This document shows, piece after piece, positions 18,030-26,981 of a stretch of DNA of 64,000 nucleotides. The stretch's first letter is position 1. Each line of letters begins with the position of its first letter. Made by a program: the position numbers and the translations under genes. Under the pieces are notes generated by a model. The model ran no database searches. It saw only the letters and a list, made by a program, of their open reading frames with translations, and was not told the origin of the DNA. Source of the stretch: Bacteroidales bacterium (GTDB lineage Bacteria; Bacteroidota; Bacteroidia; Bacteroidales; F082); contig JANJUV010000017.1 in the NCBI GenBank assembly GCA_024710405.1, positions 124,001 to 188,000 on the forward strand. The letters are read 5' to 3'.

Positions 18030-19568
18030 TTACCAGTTTATTTCGATGATGGTGAAGTTTTTGCCGGTGTACTCATCGATGATTCGTTTGCGTGACTTTT
18101 CGGCTTCGGCCTGTGAGGGTTTTCCGATGGAAAGCAAATTGCCCTGATCAACAATTGACCATTGGGGATATTGCTCGCGCAACAGCTGGCTGTAACGGTC
18201 TTCCATTTCATATTGTTTCTTTGGCCTCTTCACCGGGCTGACAAACAAGAAGTAAGCTTTGGTTCCGGTATTGTACAGATCCGTATATGCAGAAGAATAC
18301 ACAAAAAGAAAATCAGGTTTACCACGCTCGGGAACGACAACCGAATTATTAAAAATATCTTCCTCTTCGCCTGTTTTTCTTGCTGAAGCATCGGATGCCG
18401 CCTGTCCCGAAAGGAACAAATCATTTCTGTAGATTCTTGTCTGATACTGATGGCCTGCTGCCATACCTGCAATGAGAATATCGAGGTCGCCATCCATATC
18501 ATAATCACCCCACTGTCCGGTACTCATATGCAGTCCGATGAGGTTTACAGGCAAATCGCTGAAGCCTCGTGCCCTGTTGTTTTCATACACTCTGGTTACC
18601 GGGCCTTCGGCAGACTCACCGCTGATCAGCAGATCCACATCACCGTCACCGTCAAAATCACCCCAATCGGCAAAACCAGATCTGACATGCACAAAAATGG
18701 CAGGCGTCCGGCCAAAGCCTTTCGACCTGTCGTTGCGGTATAGCCGTGTCACCAGCCGGCCCTGATCAGCTTCGCCCATAACAAGCAAGTCGGGGTCGCC
18801 ATCGTTGTCGTAGTCACCCACAGCAGCATAACTATGTTTGAGCGGAATAATACCCGCCTGATACTCTTCGAAACCCATACCCTGATTGGTGTACAACATG
18901 CTGAAAGGATGACCCGAAGCATCGGCCCCTGTGATAAAAATATCCGGATACCCATCGAGGTTATGATCATACCATATTCCGACACCCCTGCGTACACCCT
19001 GAAGTTTGGATGGCACCAGAACAAATGTGTTGTTACGGTCATTGCGGTATACTAGGCTTACCGGCCCGGTTTTCGACTCTCCTGTAAGCAATATATCGGG
19101 GTCACCATCACCATCGAAATCGCCGAAACGGATAGACCCATCCCTGACCGGCAGAAAACTGATCCCCGTCGGCAGAAACTGCCCCGAAACAGTTCCTCTG
19201 TAGATGGCAGCAATGTGCGTACCACCCGAAGTCTCACCAATCAGGGCAATGTCGTTGATGCCGTCGAGATTGTAATCGCCCAGGTCGAAATCACCCCTGT
19301 GCAGATTGGGCAAACCCGAAGCAATTCGGCTGAAACGATCGTTGCGCAGGTTGTTGTATAAATTACTGACAACCCCTCTTTGGTTTCCTTTAAAAAACTC
19401 CCCCATCACCAATGCATCCAGATCGCCATCCCGGTCATGATCAATCCAGCGGGCCGAACCTTCACTTACTCCTGTCAGTTCAGCAGAAACATCTGTAAAC
19501 TGCTGTGCATGAACTATTAATCCAAAATGAATAAAAATTCCGACCGCTAGAAAAATACGTTTTATCAT
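18030..19568 (-). CDS. Exported FG-GAP/VCBS repeat protein
   Basis: 512 residues from the ATG at 19568; the frame reaches 19682 but the extension has no signal. The start MIKRIFLAVGIFIHFGLIVHAQ is a good signal peptide. About seven calcium-binding D-x-D-x-D-G-x-x-D loops follow at regular ~50-residue spacing (DHDRDGDLD, DYNLDGIND, DFDGDGDPD, DHNLDGYPD, DYDNDGDPD, DFDGDGDVD, DYDMDGDLD), so an integrin-like seven-bladed propeller is expected. The last ~110 residues lie outside the repeats and are unrecognised. It has no T9SS C-terminal domain. It is probably extracytoplasmic; the ligand is unknown. It is divergent from the mce operon. Confidence 0.85.
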   Translation of the reverse strand: MIKRIFLAVGIFIHFGLIVHAQQFTDVSAELTGVSEGSARWIDHDRDGDLDALVMGEFFKGNQRGVVSNLYNNLRNDRFSRIASGLPNLHRGDFDLGDYNLDGINDIALIGETSGGTHIAAIYRGTVSGQFLPTGISFLPVRDGSIRFGDFDGDGDPDILLTGESKTGPVSLVYRNDRNNTFVLVPSKLQGVRRGVGIWYDHNLDGYPDIFITGADASGHPFSMLYTNQGMGFEEYQAGIIPLKHSYAAVGDYDNDGDPDLLVMGEADQGRLVTRLYRNDRSKGFGRTPAIFVHVRSGFADWGDFDGDGDVDLLISGESAEGPVTRVYENNRARGFSDLPVNLIGLHMSTGQWGDYDMDGDLDILIAGMAAGHQYQTRIYRNDLFLSGQAASDASARKTGEEEDIFNNSVVVPERGKPDFLFVYSSAYTDLYNTGTKAYFLFVSPVKRPKKQYEMEDRYSQLLREQYPQWSIVDQGNLLSIGKPSQAEAEKSRKRIIDEYTGKNFTIIEINW

Positions 19569-19770
19569 CAACAAAACTGTTTGAAGGACAATTTTACAAC
19601 TTTTAAGCTGATGAAAACCAAATCGTCTAAAAATAATCTGCAAAACGTTAATGTGTAAACAAATACAAAGCCTGTCTGTCACTTATGTTAAAACCTCACA
19701 AAGTTCCAAAAAAACTGTACTTTTTCTCAATAATATCGGCTCAATATCCGGCTAATTCGTAAAAATACTG

Positions 19771-19778
19771 TACTTTTG
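19771..19778 (+). promoter_or_regulatory. Bacteroidota -7 box (TACTTTTG) for the mce-mmd operon
   Basis: TACTTTTG lies 25 bases before mce. The five genes after it are separated by at most 12 bases, so this is the likely promoter for the whole decarboxylase operon. Confidence 0.55.
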
Positions 19779-19803
19779 TGAAAAATTTCACAATAATAAT
19801 ATC

Positions 19804-20214
19804 ATGAAACCTACTCACATTGAACATATTGGGATAGCGGTGAATAGTCTTGCCGAGGTAATCCCCTATTATGAGAGAATATTGGGCACAGCCTGTTATG
19901 CGATTGAGGAAGTTGCCGACCAGCGGGTGAAGACAGCTTTCTTCAAAGTTGGCCAAACCAAGATTGAACTTTTGGAGAGCACCGATCCCGAAGGGCCGGT
20001 GGGCAAATTTATTGAGAAGAAAGGCGAAGGAATACATCATATTGCTTTTGCTGTCAACGGTTTGGAGCAGGCATTGGAAGAAGTCAAAGAAGGAGGCATC
20101 AGACTGATCGACGAAAAGCCCCGCATGGGAGCCGAGGGACTGCATATTGCATTCCTTCATCCAAAATCAACTTTTGGAGTGCTTACCGAGCTTTGTGAAG
20201 ACAAAAACAAATAA
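19804..20214 (+). CDS. mce: Methylmalonyl-CoA epimerase
   Basis: 136 residues, full length. It interconverts (2R)- and (2S)-methylmalonyl-CoA, linking the mutase product to the decarboxylase. Both betaalphabetabetabeta halves of the vicinal-oxygen-chelate fold are visible. Metal ligands are expected at H8 (HIEHIGIAV), H79 (GIHHIAFAV) and E129 (VLTELCE), with E55 near the fourth position. It opens the operon with mmdA 11 bases downstream. Confidence 0.95.
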   Translation: MKPTHIEHIGIAVNSLAEVIPYYERILGTACYAIEEVADQRVKTAFFKVGQTKIELLESTDPEGPVGKFIEKKGEGIHHIAFAVNGLEQALEEVKEGGIRLIDEKPRMGAEGLHIAFLHPKSTFGVLTELCEDKNK

Positions 20215-20225
20215 AAAAAAGGATT

Positions 20226-21785
20226 ATGTCCATTGAGCAAAAAATCAAGGAATTACTTGAGAAAAGGGTCGAAGCCAAAAAAGGCGGTGGCGAAAAACGT
20301 ATGGAAAGCCAGCATTCCAAAGGCAAATTTACAGCCCGTGAACGTATTGACATGCTGCTTGACGAAGGCAGTTTTGAGGAGTTCGATATGTTCGTCACTC
20401 ACCGCACGCATGATTTCGGTCTTGAAGAGCAGCAGTTTCTCGGCGACGGGGTTGTAACCGGACACGGAACCATCGACGGCAGGGTAGTTTATGTTTTTTC
20501 TCAGGACTTCACCGTATTCGGCGGCTCACTTTCAGAGACTTTCGCCCTGAAAATATGCAAGGTAATGGATCAGGCCATGAAAGTAGGAGCACCTGTAATC
20601 GGTATCAACGATAGTGGCGGTGCACGCATCCAGGAAGGCGTAAGAAGCCTGGCCGGTTATGCTGAAATTTTTCAGCGCAACATCATGGCATCAGGTGTTA
20701 TTCCACAAATTTCAGCTGTTTTCGGGCCATGCGCGGGAGGTGCAGTGTATTCGCCTGCCCTGACCGATTTTGTACTCATGAGCGAAAACTCCAGTTATAT
20801 GTTCGTTACAGGCCCCAAGGTAACCAAAACTGTTACAGGAGAAGACATTTCGACCGAAGACCTGGGCGGGGCATGGGTACACGGAACCCGCAGCGGGGTA
20901 ACCCATTTTGTGGCTACCAACGAAGAAGAAGGCATACTGCTGATCAGAAAACTACTCTCTTATCTGCCTCAGAACAACCTAGAAGATCCACCGCTAACTG
21001 AGTGTACAGACCCCATCAACAGGCTCGAAGACAGTCTGAACCAGATCATTCCCGAGAACCCCAACAAACCCTATGATGTACTCGACATCATACATGCGAT
21101 CGTTGATTACGGTGAGTTTCTGGAGATTCAGCGGCATTATGCCAAAAACATTGTCATTGGTTTTGCCAAATTCAACGGTATGCCTGTGGGTATTGTGGCC
21201 AACCAGCCTAATTTTCTGGCCGGAGTGCTCGATATTGATGCTTCGCGCAAAGCAGCGCGCTTTGTGCGCTTCTGCGATGCCTTCAACATCCCGATCGTCA
21301 CCCTGGTTGACGTTCCGGGCTTTCTGCCGGGTAGCGGACAGGAGTATGGCGGAATCATCATCCATGGAGCAAAATTGCTGTTTGCCTATGGCGAAGCTAC
21401 GGTTCCCAAAGTTACCGTTACCCTGCGTAAATCGTACGGTGGCGCACATGACGTGATGGGATCGAAACAACTCAGGGGCGATATCAATTACGCCTGGCCT
21501 TCGGCTGAAATAGCCGTGATGGGGCCTGCAGGTGCTATCGAGGTGCTAGATGGTAAAAACATTCAGCAAATCAAAGATCCTCAGGAAAGAGCCGAATACA
21601 TTCTTAAGAAAGAAGAGGAGTACCGCGATAAGTTTGCCAATCCCTATGAAGCAGCAAAATATGGATATATTGATGACGTAATCGAACCGCGTAACACGCG
21701 TTTCCGCATCATCAGGGCATTGCGGGCACTGGCCACCAAAAAAGACGTGAACCCTCCCAAGAAACACTCCAACATACCCTTGTGA
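20226..21785 (+). CDS. mmdA: Methylmalonyl-CoA decarboxylase / propionyl-CoA carboxylase carboxyltransferase subunit
   Basis: 519 residues with both crotonase-like halves of the acyl-CoA carboxyltransferase family. Visible hallmarks are [65 protein letters not shown] and [11 protein letters not shown]. It moves the carboxyl group from methylmalonyl-CoA to biotin on the carrier protein. The neighbouring OadG-like, biotin-carrier and OadB-like genes, with no biotin carboxylase gene in the cluster, favour the Na+-pumping decarboxylase direction. The start has an A-rich run before it rather than a Shine-Dalgarno. Confidence 0.93.
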   Translation: MSIEQKIKELLEKRVEAKKGGGEKRMESQHSKGKFTARERIDMLLDEGSFEEFDMFVTHRTHDFGLEEQQFLGDGVVTGHGTIDGRVVYVFSQDFTVFGGSLSETFALKICKVMDQAMKVGAPVIGINDSGGARIQEGVRSLAGYAEIFQRNIMASGVIPQISAVFGPCAGGAVYSPALTDFVLMSENSSYMFVTGPKVTKTVTGEDISTEDLGGAWVHGTRSGVTHFVATNEEEGILLIRKLLSYLPQNNLEDPPLTECTDPINRLEDSLNQIIPENPNKPYDVLDIIHAIVDYGEFLEIQRHYAKNIVIGFAKFNGMPVGIVANQPNFLAGVLDIDASRKAARFVRFCDAFNIPIVTLVDVPGFLPGSGQEYGGIIIHGAKLLFAYGEATVPKVTVTLRKSYGGAHDVMGSKQLRGDINYAWPSAEIAVMGPAGAIEVLDGKNIQQIKDPQERAEYILKKEEEYRDKFANPYEAAKYGYIDDVIEPRNTRFRIIRALRALATKKDVNPPKKHSNIPL

Positions 21786-21786
21786 T

Positions 21787-22155
21787 ATGATACTGCTGAC
21801 AGAATTTGTGGACGTACCCGAAACCACACTCACCGAGGGCATCGTTATTTCGATCGTGAGTTACCTCATCGTTTTTGTTGCCCTTGTTATTCTTTATTAT
21901 GTATTCGACAGCCTCACCAAGGTAATCAACCTCCAGTTAAGGATTAAGCTGCGCAAACAGGGAAAACTCAGCCAGATCAAAAGCGACGACGACCTGATGA
22001 TTCCCGGAGAAGTGACAGCTGCCATTGGCATGGCACTCTTTTTTGCTACCGAACTGCATGATGAAGAAAGCAATGTATTGACAATAAAAAAAGTATCCAG
22101 AACCTATTCGCCCTGGAGTTCAAAAATTTATGGGTTAAGAAACCTGCAACGATAA
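21787..22155 (+). CDS. OadG-like gamma (delta) subunit of the Na+-pumping decarboxylase
   Basis: 122 residues. One membrane helix near 15-43 (TEGIVISIVSYLIVFVALVILYY is the hydrophobic core region), then a charged cytosolic tail, matching the small OadG/MmdD subunit that holds the carboxyltransferase to the membrane part. The start comes one base after the mmdA stop. Small OadG subunits diverge strongly, so the call rests on topology and position. Confidence 0.8.
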   Translation: MILLTEFVDVPETTLTEGIVISIVSYLIVFVALVILYYVFDSLTKVINLQLRIKLRKQGKLSQIKSDDDLMIPGEVTAAIGMALFFATELHDEESNVLTIKKVSRTYSPWSSKIYGLRNLQR

Positions 22156-22167
22156 CCGAATTACAAC

Positions 22168-22599
22168 ATGAAAAGTTTCAAATTTAATATCAGGGGTAAC
22201 GATTACGAGGTAGAGGTCATCAGGCTCGACGGCTCAAAAGCCGAAGTGGAAGTGAATGGAACCACCTACCAGGTAGAGATCGAAAAGAAAAAATCCGAAA
22301 CCAAAACCCCCATTCTGGTTCGTTCAGCGGTGGTTAAACCTGAGGGATCGCACGAAATTGCCCGTAACGAAACGGTCAGAAATCCCGTTCATCAGGTGAG
22401 GTCGCCGCTTCCGGGCGTAATCATCCAATTGTTCGTAAAAGAAGGCGACAAACTGAAACGGGGTGATAAAATACTGGTGTATGAGGCCATGAAAATGGAA
22501 AACAATCTTGTTACCGAAAAAGACGGAACCGTGAAAACCCTGAAAGTCAAATTAGGCGACAATGTTCTGCAAGGCGATGTTATACTTGAAATGGAATAG
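22168..22599 (+). CDS. Biotin carboxyl carrier subunit of the decarboxylase
   Basis: 143 residues. The C-terminal biotinyl domain holds the biotinylation motif E-A-M-K-M with K109 as the biotin-carrying lysine and the usual upstream PLPGVI turn. The N-terminal ~40 residues form a small beta domain (FKFNIRGNDYEVEV) and the linker at 40-75 is charged and flexible, fit for swinging between MmdA and the OadB-like membrane subunit. It lies 12 bases after the OadG-like gene and 3 before oadB. Confidence 0.93.
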   Translation: MKSFKFNIRGNDYEVEVIRLDGSKAEVEVNGTTYQVEIEKKKSETKTPILVRSAVVKPEGSHEIARNETVRNPVHQVRSPLPGVIIQLFVKEGDKLKRGDKILVYEAMKMENNLVTEKDGTVKTLKVKLGDNVLQGDVILEME

Positions 22600-22602
22600 A
22601 CA

Positions 22603-23958
22603 ATGAATCTGAAACGAGCGCTAACGGTATTTGGGATTCTCGCGTTGCTGTTGTTGTTGAATTTTCTGGTCAACAGCAATCCCGGGCTGGCCGCAAAAGT
22701 AACCGACACACTTACCACTCAATCCCCTTCGGAGTATGCACCTGAACCCGACCAGCCGATGTTGGATTATGCCCTGGAAAAAACAAACGAAGGGCTGACC
22801 AAGTTCTTCGCCTTTACCGGTTTCCGTAATGCCACTCAGGGCAACCTCATCATGATCCTGGTTGGCCTGATCTTTATTTATCTGGCCATACGTTATGACT
22901 ATGAACCATTGTTGCTTATTCCCATCGGCACAGGCATCATCATCGGCAACATCCCGTTTTTTCAGGACGGAGGTGTAAATCTGCAACTTGGTATTTATCA
23001 GGAAGGTAGTGTGCTCAACTATTTGTATTTCGGGGTTACAAAAGGTATCTATCCGCCATTAATATTTCTGGGTATTGGCGCCATGACTGATTTTTCTTCG
23101 CTGATCTCCAATCCCAGGCTCATTTTGTTGGGTGCAGCTGCTCAGATTGGTATTTTTATGACCTTCCTGGGTGCGCTTTATGTCGGGTTCAACATGCCTG
23201 AGGCCGGTTCAATCGGCATCATCGGTGGTGCCGACGGCCCAACGGCTATTTTTCTTGCCTCAAAACTGGCCAACGGAGGAATTGTTCACGGCTACGAAAC
23301 CAAAAACCTGATCGGTCCCATTGCCATCGCTGCCTATTCCTATATGGCCCTTGTTCCGGTCATTCAACCGCCCATCATGAGGCTGCTCACCAGTCGCCGC
23401 GAACGACTGATACGCATGAAGCCCCCCCGCTCGGTGTCAAAACTCGAAAAAATATTGTTCCCCATTGTGGGCCTCATCCTTACCACCTTCATCTCACCCG
23501 GCGCTCTGCCGCTCCTAGGCATGTTGTTCTTTGGAAACATTCTCAAAGAAAGCGGGGTTACAAAACGTCTGGCCGAAACAGCCCGCAACTCGATGATCGA
23601 CATTGTTACTATACTGCTCGGACTCACCGTTGGTGCCTCCACACAAGCCGATGTGTTCCTTACCAGTACATCCATACTGATCTTTGGTTTGGGTGCTGTG
23701 AGTTTCATGGTTGCCACTGCAGGTGGTGTTCTGTTTGCCAAAGTGATGAATCTGTTTCTGTCTGCCGAAAACAAGATTAACCCTTTGATAGGTTCCGCCG
23801 GTGTTTCAGCTGTTCCCGACAGCGCCAGAGTTTCACAAATGGAAGGGCTCAAATGCGATCCTACCAATCACCTGCTGATGCACGCTATGGCTCCCAATGT
23901 AGCCGGAGTTATCGGTTCGGCTGTGGCTGCGGGAATTATGATGAGTTTCCTGCTCTGA
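22603..23958 (+). CDS. Na+-translocating decarboxylase beta subunit (OadB/MmdB family)
   Basis: 451 residues. An N-terminal anchor and a ~60-residue extension precede the conserved core from about residue 65. Core segments are GNLIMILVGLIFIYLAIRYD, PLLLIPIGTGIIIGNIPF, FLGIGAMTDFSSLISNP, IGIIGGADGPTAIFLAS (the Na+-site region with the conserved Asp), and SAVPDSARVSQ near the C-terminus. It decarboxylates carboxybiotin in the inner membrane and exports Na+, conserving energy from propionate formation. It is the last gene of the operon. Confidence 0.95.
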   Translation: MNLKRALTVFGILALLLLLNFLVNSNPGLAAKVTDTLTTQSPSEYAPEPDQPMLDYALEKTNEGLTKFFAFTGFRNATQGNLIMILVGLIFIYLAIRYDYEPLLLIPIGTGIIIGNIPFFQDGGVNLQLGIYQEGSVLNYLYFGVTKGIYPPLIFLGIGAMTDFSSLISNPRLILLGAAAQIGIFMTFLGALYVGFNMPEAGSIGIIGGADGPTAIFLASKLANGGIVHGYETKNLIGPIAIAAYSYMALVPVIQPPIMRLLTSRRERLIRMKPPRSVSKLEKILFPIVGLILTTFISPGALPLLGMLFFGNILKESGVTKRLAETARNSMIDIVTILLGLTVGASTQADVFLTSTSILIFGLGAVSFMVATAGGVLFAKVMNLFLSAENKINPLIGSAGVSAVPDSARVSQMEGLKCDPTNHLLMHAMAPNVAGVIGSAVAAGIMMSFLL

Positions 23959-24027
23959 TAATCGCTTAATCATCAAAACTATCTTCTCCGGCAAAAAAAT
24001 TACTTGCGGGTTCAGTTTCATTTTGCC

Positions 24028-24035
24028 TATATTTG
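24028..24035 (+). promoter_or_regulatory. Bacteroidota -7 box (TATATTTG) for udk
   Basis: TATATTTG lies 27 bases before udk, separating it from the decarboxylase operon. Confidence 0.5.
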
Positions 24036-24062
24036 ACATTCAATTAACAATAATATCATTCC

Positions 24063-24677
24063 ATGCTGATTATCGGCATAGCAGGAGGCTCTGGTTCGGG
24101 AAAAACCACGGTGGTGCGCAAAATTATCAGGGCTTTGCCCGGAAGTTCGGTATCGGTGATCTCGCAGGACGCCTATTATAAGGACAACGGGCATCTGAGC
24201 GCAGAAGAACGCAAGAAAATCAACTTCGACCACCCATCCTCCATCGAATTCGATCTGCTTATCAACCATATCGACAGGCTCAAAAAAGGCGAAACCATAC
24301 CGATGCCCGTTTATTCATACGTCAGTTGCGCCCGCGCAGCCGAAACCGTGCCCGTGAAACCCACCAAAGTTATGATTGTAGAGGGCATTCTTGTGCTCAC
24401 CAATGCTGATCTGCGCGACAGAATGGATATCAAGATCTATGTGGATGCCGACGGCGACGACAGACTCATGCGCATCATTCAGCGTGATATCGAAGAGCGC
24501 GGCAGGTCGTTTATGGATGTGTTGCGGCACTATGAGAACTACGTAAAACCCATGCACCTGCAGTTTATCGACCCGACCAAACGATTCGCCGACATCATCA
24601 TCCCGCAGGGAGGTGCCAACCAGGTGGCCATCGACATTGTGGCTTCACGCATACGAATGAACCTTCAGAACGAATAA
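24063..24677 (+). CDS. udk: Uridine kinase
   Basis: 204 residues, the usual size. It phosphorylates uridine and cytidine with ATP or GTP in pyrimidine salvage. The Walker A loop GGSGSGKTT is at 8-16. SQDAYYKDN and FDHPSSIEFDLL (nucleoside site), YSYVSCAR, and the lid DIEERGRS with a preceding QR are all present. The downstream lipoprotein gene follows by 14 bases, so the two may be cotranscribed without an obvious functional tie. Confidence 0.95.
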   Translation: MLIIGIAGGSGSGKTTVVRKIIRALPGSSVSVISQDAYYKDNGHLSAEERKKINFDHPSSIEFDLLINHIDRLKKGETIPMPVYSYVSCARAAETVPVKPTKVMIVEGILVLTNADLRDRMDIKIYVDADGDDRLMRIIQRDIEERGRSFMDVLRHYENYVKPMHLQFIDPTKRFADIIIPQGGANQVAIDIVASRIRMNLQNE

Positions 24678-24691
24678 AACAATCGAGTAAC

Positions 24692-25666
24692 ATGAAAATA
24701 ACCAGTCTGCCGCCCCTGCTCCGATTGACCCTCATCCTTGTGATTGCCTCCGGCTGCAACAAGGATAAATTTACGGGCATGAACGAAAAATGGACATACT
24801 TCGCAGCCAAAAACGGACTCGTTAACAATAATGTGAATTGTGTTGCCGCCGACCCTGACGGAAGCGTTTGGATCGGGACAGAGTTTGGGGTTTCGCGCTA
24901 CGAAAAGGGCAACTGGTACACGTACAACACCCCTCAGGGACTTGTGTACCATCAGGTGAACAGTATTGCCGTTGATCAAAACAGCAATAAGGTGTGGTTT
25001 GCCACACCCTTTGGCGTGTCGCTGCGCGACAACGGTCAATGGGTAAACTTTAACACCGATAACTCAGGTCTTGGATATAATTATGTGTACGACATTGCTG
25101 TTGACCCTTCAGGAAATCCCTGGTTTGCCACCGGGAAGGGAGTTTCGTATCTGAATTCCGGCAACTGGACCATCTACGTAAAAGATGAAGGCAACGCGCT
25201 GGTTCATAATATTGTACGATCAATTACCATCGACCTGAACAACAAAAAGTGGTTTGGAACTGAATTCGGTGTTTCCGGTTTTTCCAATGAAATATGGAAC
25301 ACCATACTCACAGATAATGTTCTGGCCGATTTCATCACCAAAGTGTTTATTGACAGTCAGAACCGTTTGTGGATAGGCTCTCTGGCCGGAGTCAGCATGT
25401 TCGACGGTACGGATTTCACCGAATACAGCATTTCCGACGGCCTCATATTCGACCGTGTGGATGCCATCGCTGAAGACTTGTCCGGCACGATGTGGTTCGG
25501 CACACCACGCGGCGTCAGCTCATTAACAGGCTCATCATGGAAAAGCTACACCACCACCAACGGGCTGCCCGAGAATTGGATAACAGGCATTTGTGTCGAT
25601 ACTGAAGGAAAAGTTTGGTTTGCCACCAAAACCAAAGGTGTTGCTTATATGAAACGATCTGAATAG
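24692..25666 (+). CDS. Lipoprotein with two-component-regulator-type beta-propeller repeats
   Basis: 324 residues. The lipobox VIASGC puts the lipid at C22. The rest is about seven ~40-residue repeats of the form GVS..., N/G-x-W, then an I-A-x-D-x-x-G-x-x-W-F/I-G/A-T segment (for example CVAADPDGSVWIGTEFGVS and EDLSGTMWFGTPRGVSSL). This is the Reg_prop repeat known from the sensor part of hybrid two-component systems, but here there is no kinase domain. It is thus a stand-alone surface or periplasmic propeller; the ligand is unknown. Confidence 0.82.
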   Translation: MKITSLPPLLRLTLILVIASGCNKDKFTGMNEKWTYFAAKNGLVNNNVNCVAADPDGSVWIGTEFGVSRYEKGNWYTYNTPQGLVYHQVNSIAVDQNSNKVWFATPFGVSLRDNGQWVNFNTDNSGLGYNYVYDIAVDPSGNPWFATGKGVSYLNSGNWTIYVKDEGNALVHNIVRSITIDLNNKKWFGTEFGVSGFSNEIWNTILTDNVLADFITKVFIDSQNRLWIGSLAGVSMFDGTDFTEYSISDGLIFDRVDAIAEDLSGTMWFGTPRGVSSLTGSSWKSYTTTNGLPENWITGICVDTEGKVWFATKTKGVAYMKRSE

Positions 25667-25771
25667 CATTGATGGAGATTACAATAAATAATCCGTAAAC
25701 AATTCCGGCCCGTTGTTGTTTGATTCTGATTGCTCCGGTAACCACCCCGGTGCAGAACAAAAAAAAGTAGT

Positions 25772-25966
25772 ATGAAAAAAACGGTGAAAAGTCCTTGTCA
25801 GCTGATATGTACCTATGATGAAGAAAAGATATGCATCGGCTGCTATCGCTCGGCCGAAGAGGTTGCTACCTGGGACAGTCTGACTAATGAAGAGAAGCAG
25901 AAAGTAATTGATAACACCCACAAAAGGCGCGAAAAAAAAGGAGGCGGTTATTACGGTTTTGGCTGA
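25772..25966 (+). CDS. DUF1289-type small Cys-rich protein
   Basis: 64 residues with four cysteines in the DUF1289 arrangement: C9 (SPCQLIC), C13, C21 and C24 (CIGCYRS), then the conserved ...EEVATWDSL and a basic tail. The Cys4 set probably binds zinc or an Fe-S cluster. DUF1289 proteins have no assigned reaction. It starts at an ATG after an A-rich run and is probably monocistronic. Confidence 0.8.
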   Translation: MKKTVKSPCQLICTYDEEKICIGCYRSAEEVATWDSLTNEEKQKVIDNTHKRREKKGGGYYGFG

Positions 25967-26039
25967 GCCAACCCCTTACAACCGCTCCTTAACATTCATC
26001 AGCTTCTGATCCGTGGATCAGCTTTAAAATGTGTTTAGA

Positions 26040-26630
26040 CTATTTGAGCCTATGCTCTTTTCTGAGCTTGCCCTTTTCATCATAAAACACAGGAAGTGCG
26101 TAACCGTAACCCTTGCCCTCGTAGTTTACCTTCTTCAGGTCGTTACGTTTGTTGGTTAACTTCACCAGACACTGATTGATTTTGGCCCTCAGTTTTTCTT
26201 CGGTCTCAAAAATCCCGGCGTCGATGGCTTTTTCCCTCACTGCGTCGATGATCGACTTGCTCAACAGAGCTTTTCCGGCTTCTTCAATTGAGTTGAGAAT
26301 CATGGTGTCATAGATCGAAAGCGGATATGGCTTCCGTTTCTTTGACACGGCCTTATCGGATTTCTCCTTGGCCGGACGACCCCTTCTTCTCTTTTCGACA
26401 GCAACAACCGCCTGTCCCTGTTCACCGGCCACACCGGCATCATCGGCGGACTGAGCCTCAATTCTGATTCTGCCGCCTTTTTTGGCCTTTGCAACCTCAT
26501 ACTGGCCTTCCAACTCAGCAACCTTTCTTTTTACATACTCGGTTTTGTATTTGAGTTTCCTCAGCTCTGAATGATATTCATTCAACAAGTCAAGAATATC
26601 AAACTCATTTAACTTACTTGAAAATTTCAT
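26040..26630 (-). CDS. Basic coiled-coil protein with an AT-hook-like motif and a helical C-terminal domain
   Basis: 196 residues, no signal peptide. Residues 1-50 form a coiled coil (LLNEYHSELRKLKYKTEYVKR). A flexible linker carries the AT-hook-like core RRRGRPAKE near 82-90, then KKRKPYPLS. Residues ~105-180 look like a compact helical, possibly winged-helix, domain (MILNSIEEAGKALLSKSIIDA, then LRAKINQCLVKLTNKR) ending in a beta hairpin (YGYALPVFY). A nucleoid or regulatory DNA-binding protein is inferred. No family name is recognised with confidence. Confidence 0.6.
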   Translation of the reverse strand: MKFSSKLNEFDILDLLNEYHSELRKLKYKTEYVKRKVAELEGQYEVAKAKKGGRIRIEAQSADDAGVAGEQGQAVVAVEKRRRGRPAKEKSDKAVSKKRKPYPLSIYDTMILNSIEEAGKALLSKSIIDAVREKAIDAGIFETEEKLRAKINQCLVKLTNKRNDLKKVNYEGKGYGYALPVFYDEKGKLRKEHRLK

Positions 26631-26947
26631 AATGATTGATTTTGCACAAATTTACATCAATATATACATGAATATTAAAAAATTGTAAACAATTTTAGTT
26701 CAATCCTGATAAAAATTTTCTTAATCATTCATTATATGCTACTTATGATTTGTATTATTGCGGGCATTAATATCAATAAATGAATAATCTGCTGGTGAAC
26801 CCGGTTGAAATACGCTGAAACTTCTTCGCTTGTCCTTAAATTGTACCAATATGACTATATAATTGGAGGAATAAAGTAATTCTGCTGCACATAAAATACC
26901 AAAGTCTATTCTTCAATAAACCAGCATTCTGCCTTGTGTGCCTGTTA
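26631..26947. other. AT-rich intergenic region without a gene
   Basis: About 317 bases between the starts/ends of two minus-strand genes. It is strongly AT-rich near the AT-hook gene start (ATATATACATGAATATTAAAAAATTG), where the promoter or an autoregulatory site of that gene is expected. No frame, RNA gene or repeat was recognised. Confidence 0.5.
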
Positions 26948-26981
26948 GAAAAAAAACCTGATCTGCTGAACAGACCGGTTT
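26948..26981 (-). terminator. Terminator of the POT transporter gene
   Basis: The arms AAACCTGATCTG (26954-26965) and CAGACCGGTTT (26971-26981) pair with one bulge/mismatch around a 5-base loop; in the minus direction the stem is followed by a run of eight T. It touches the TAA stop of the transporter gene. Confidence 0.65.
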
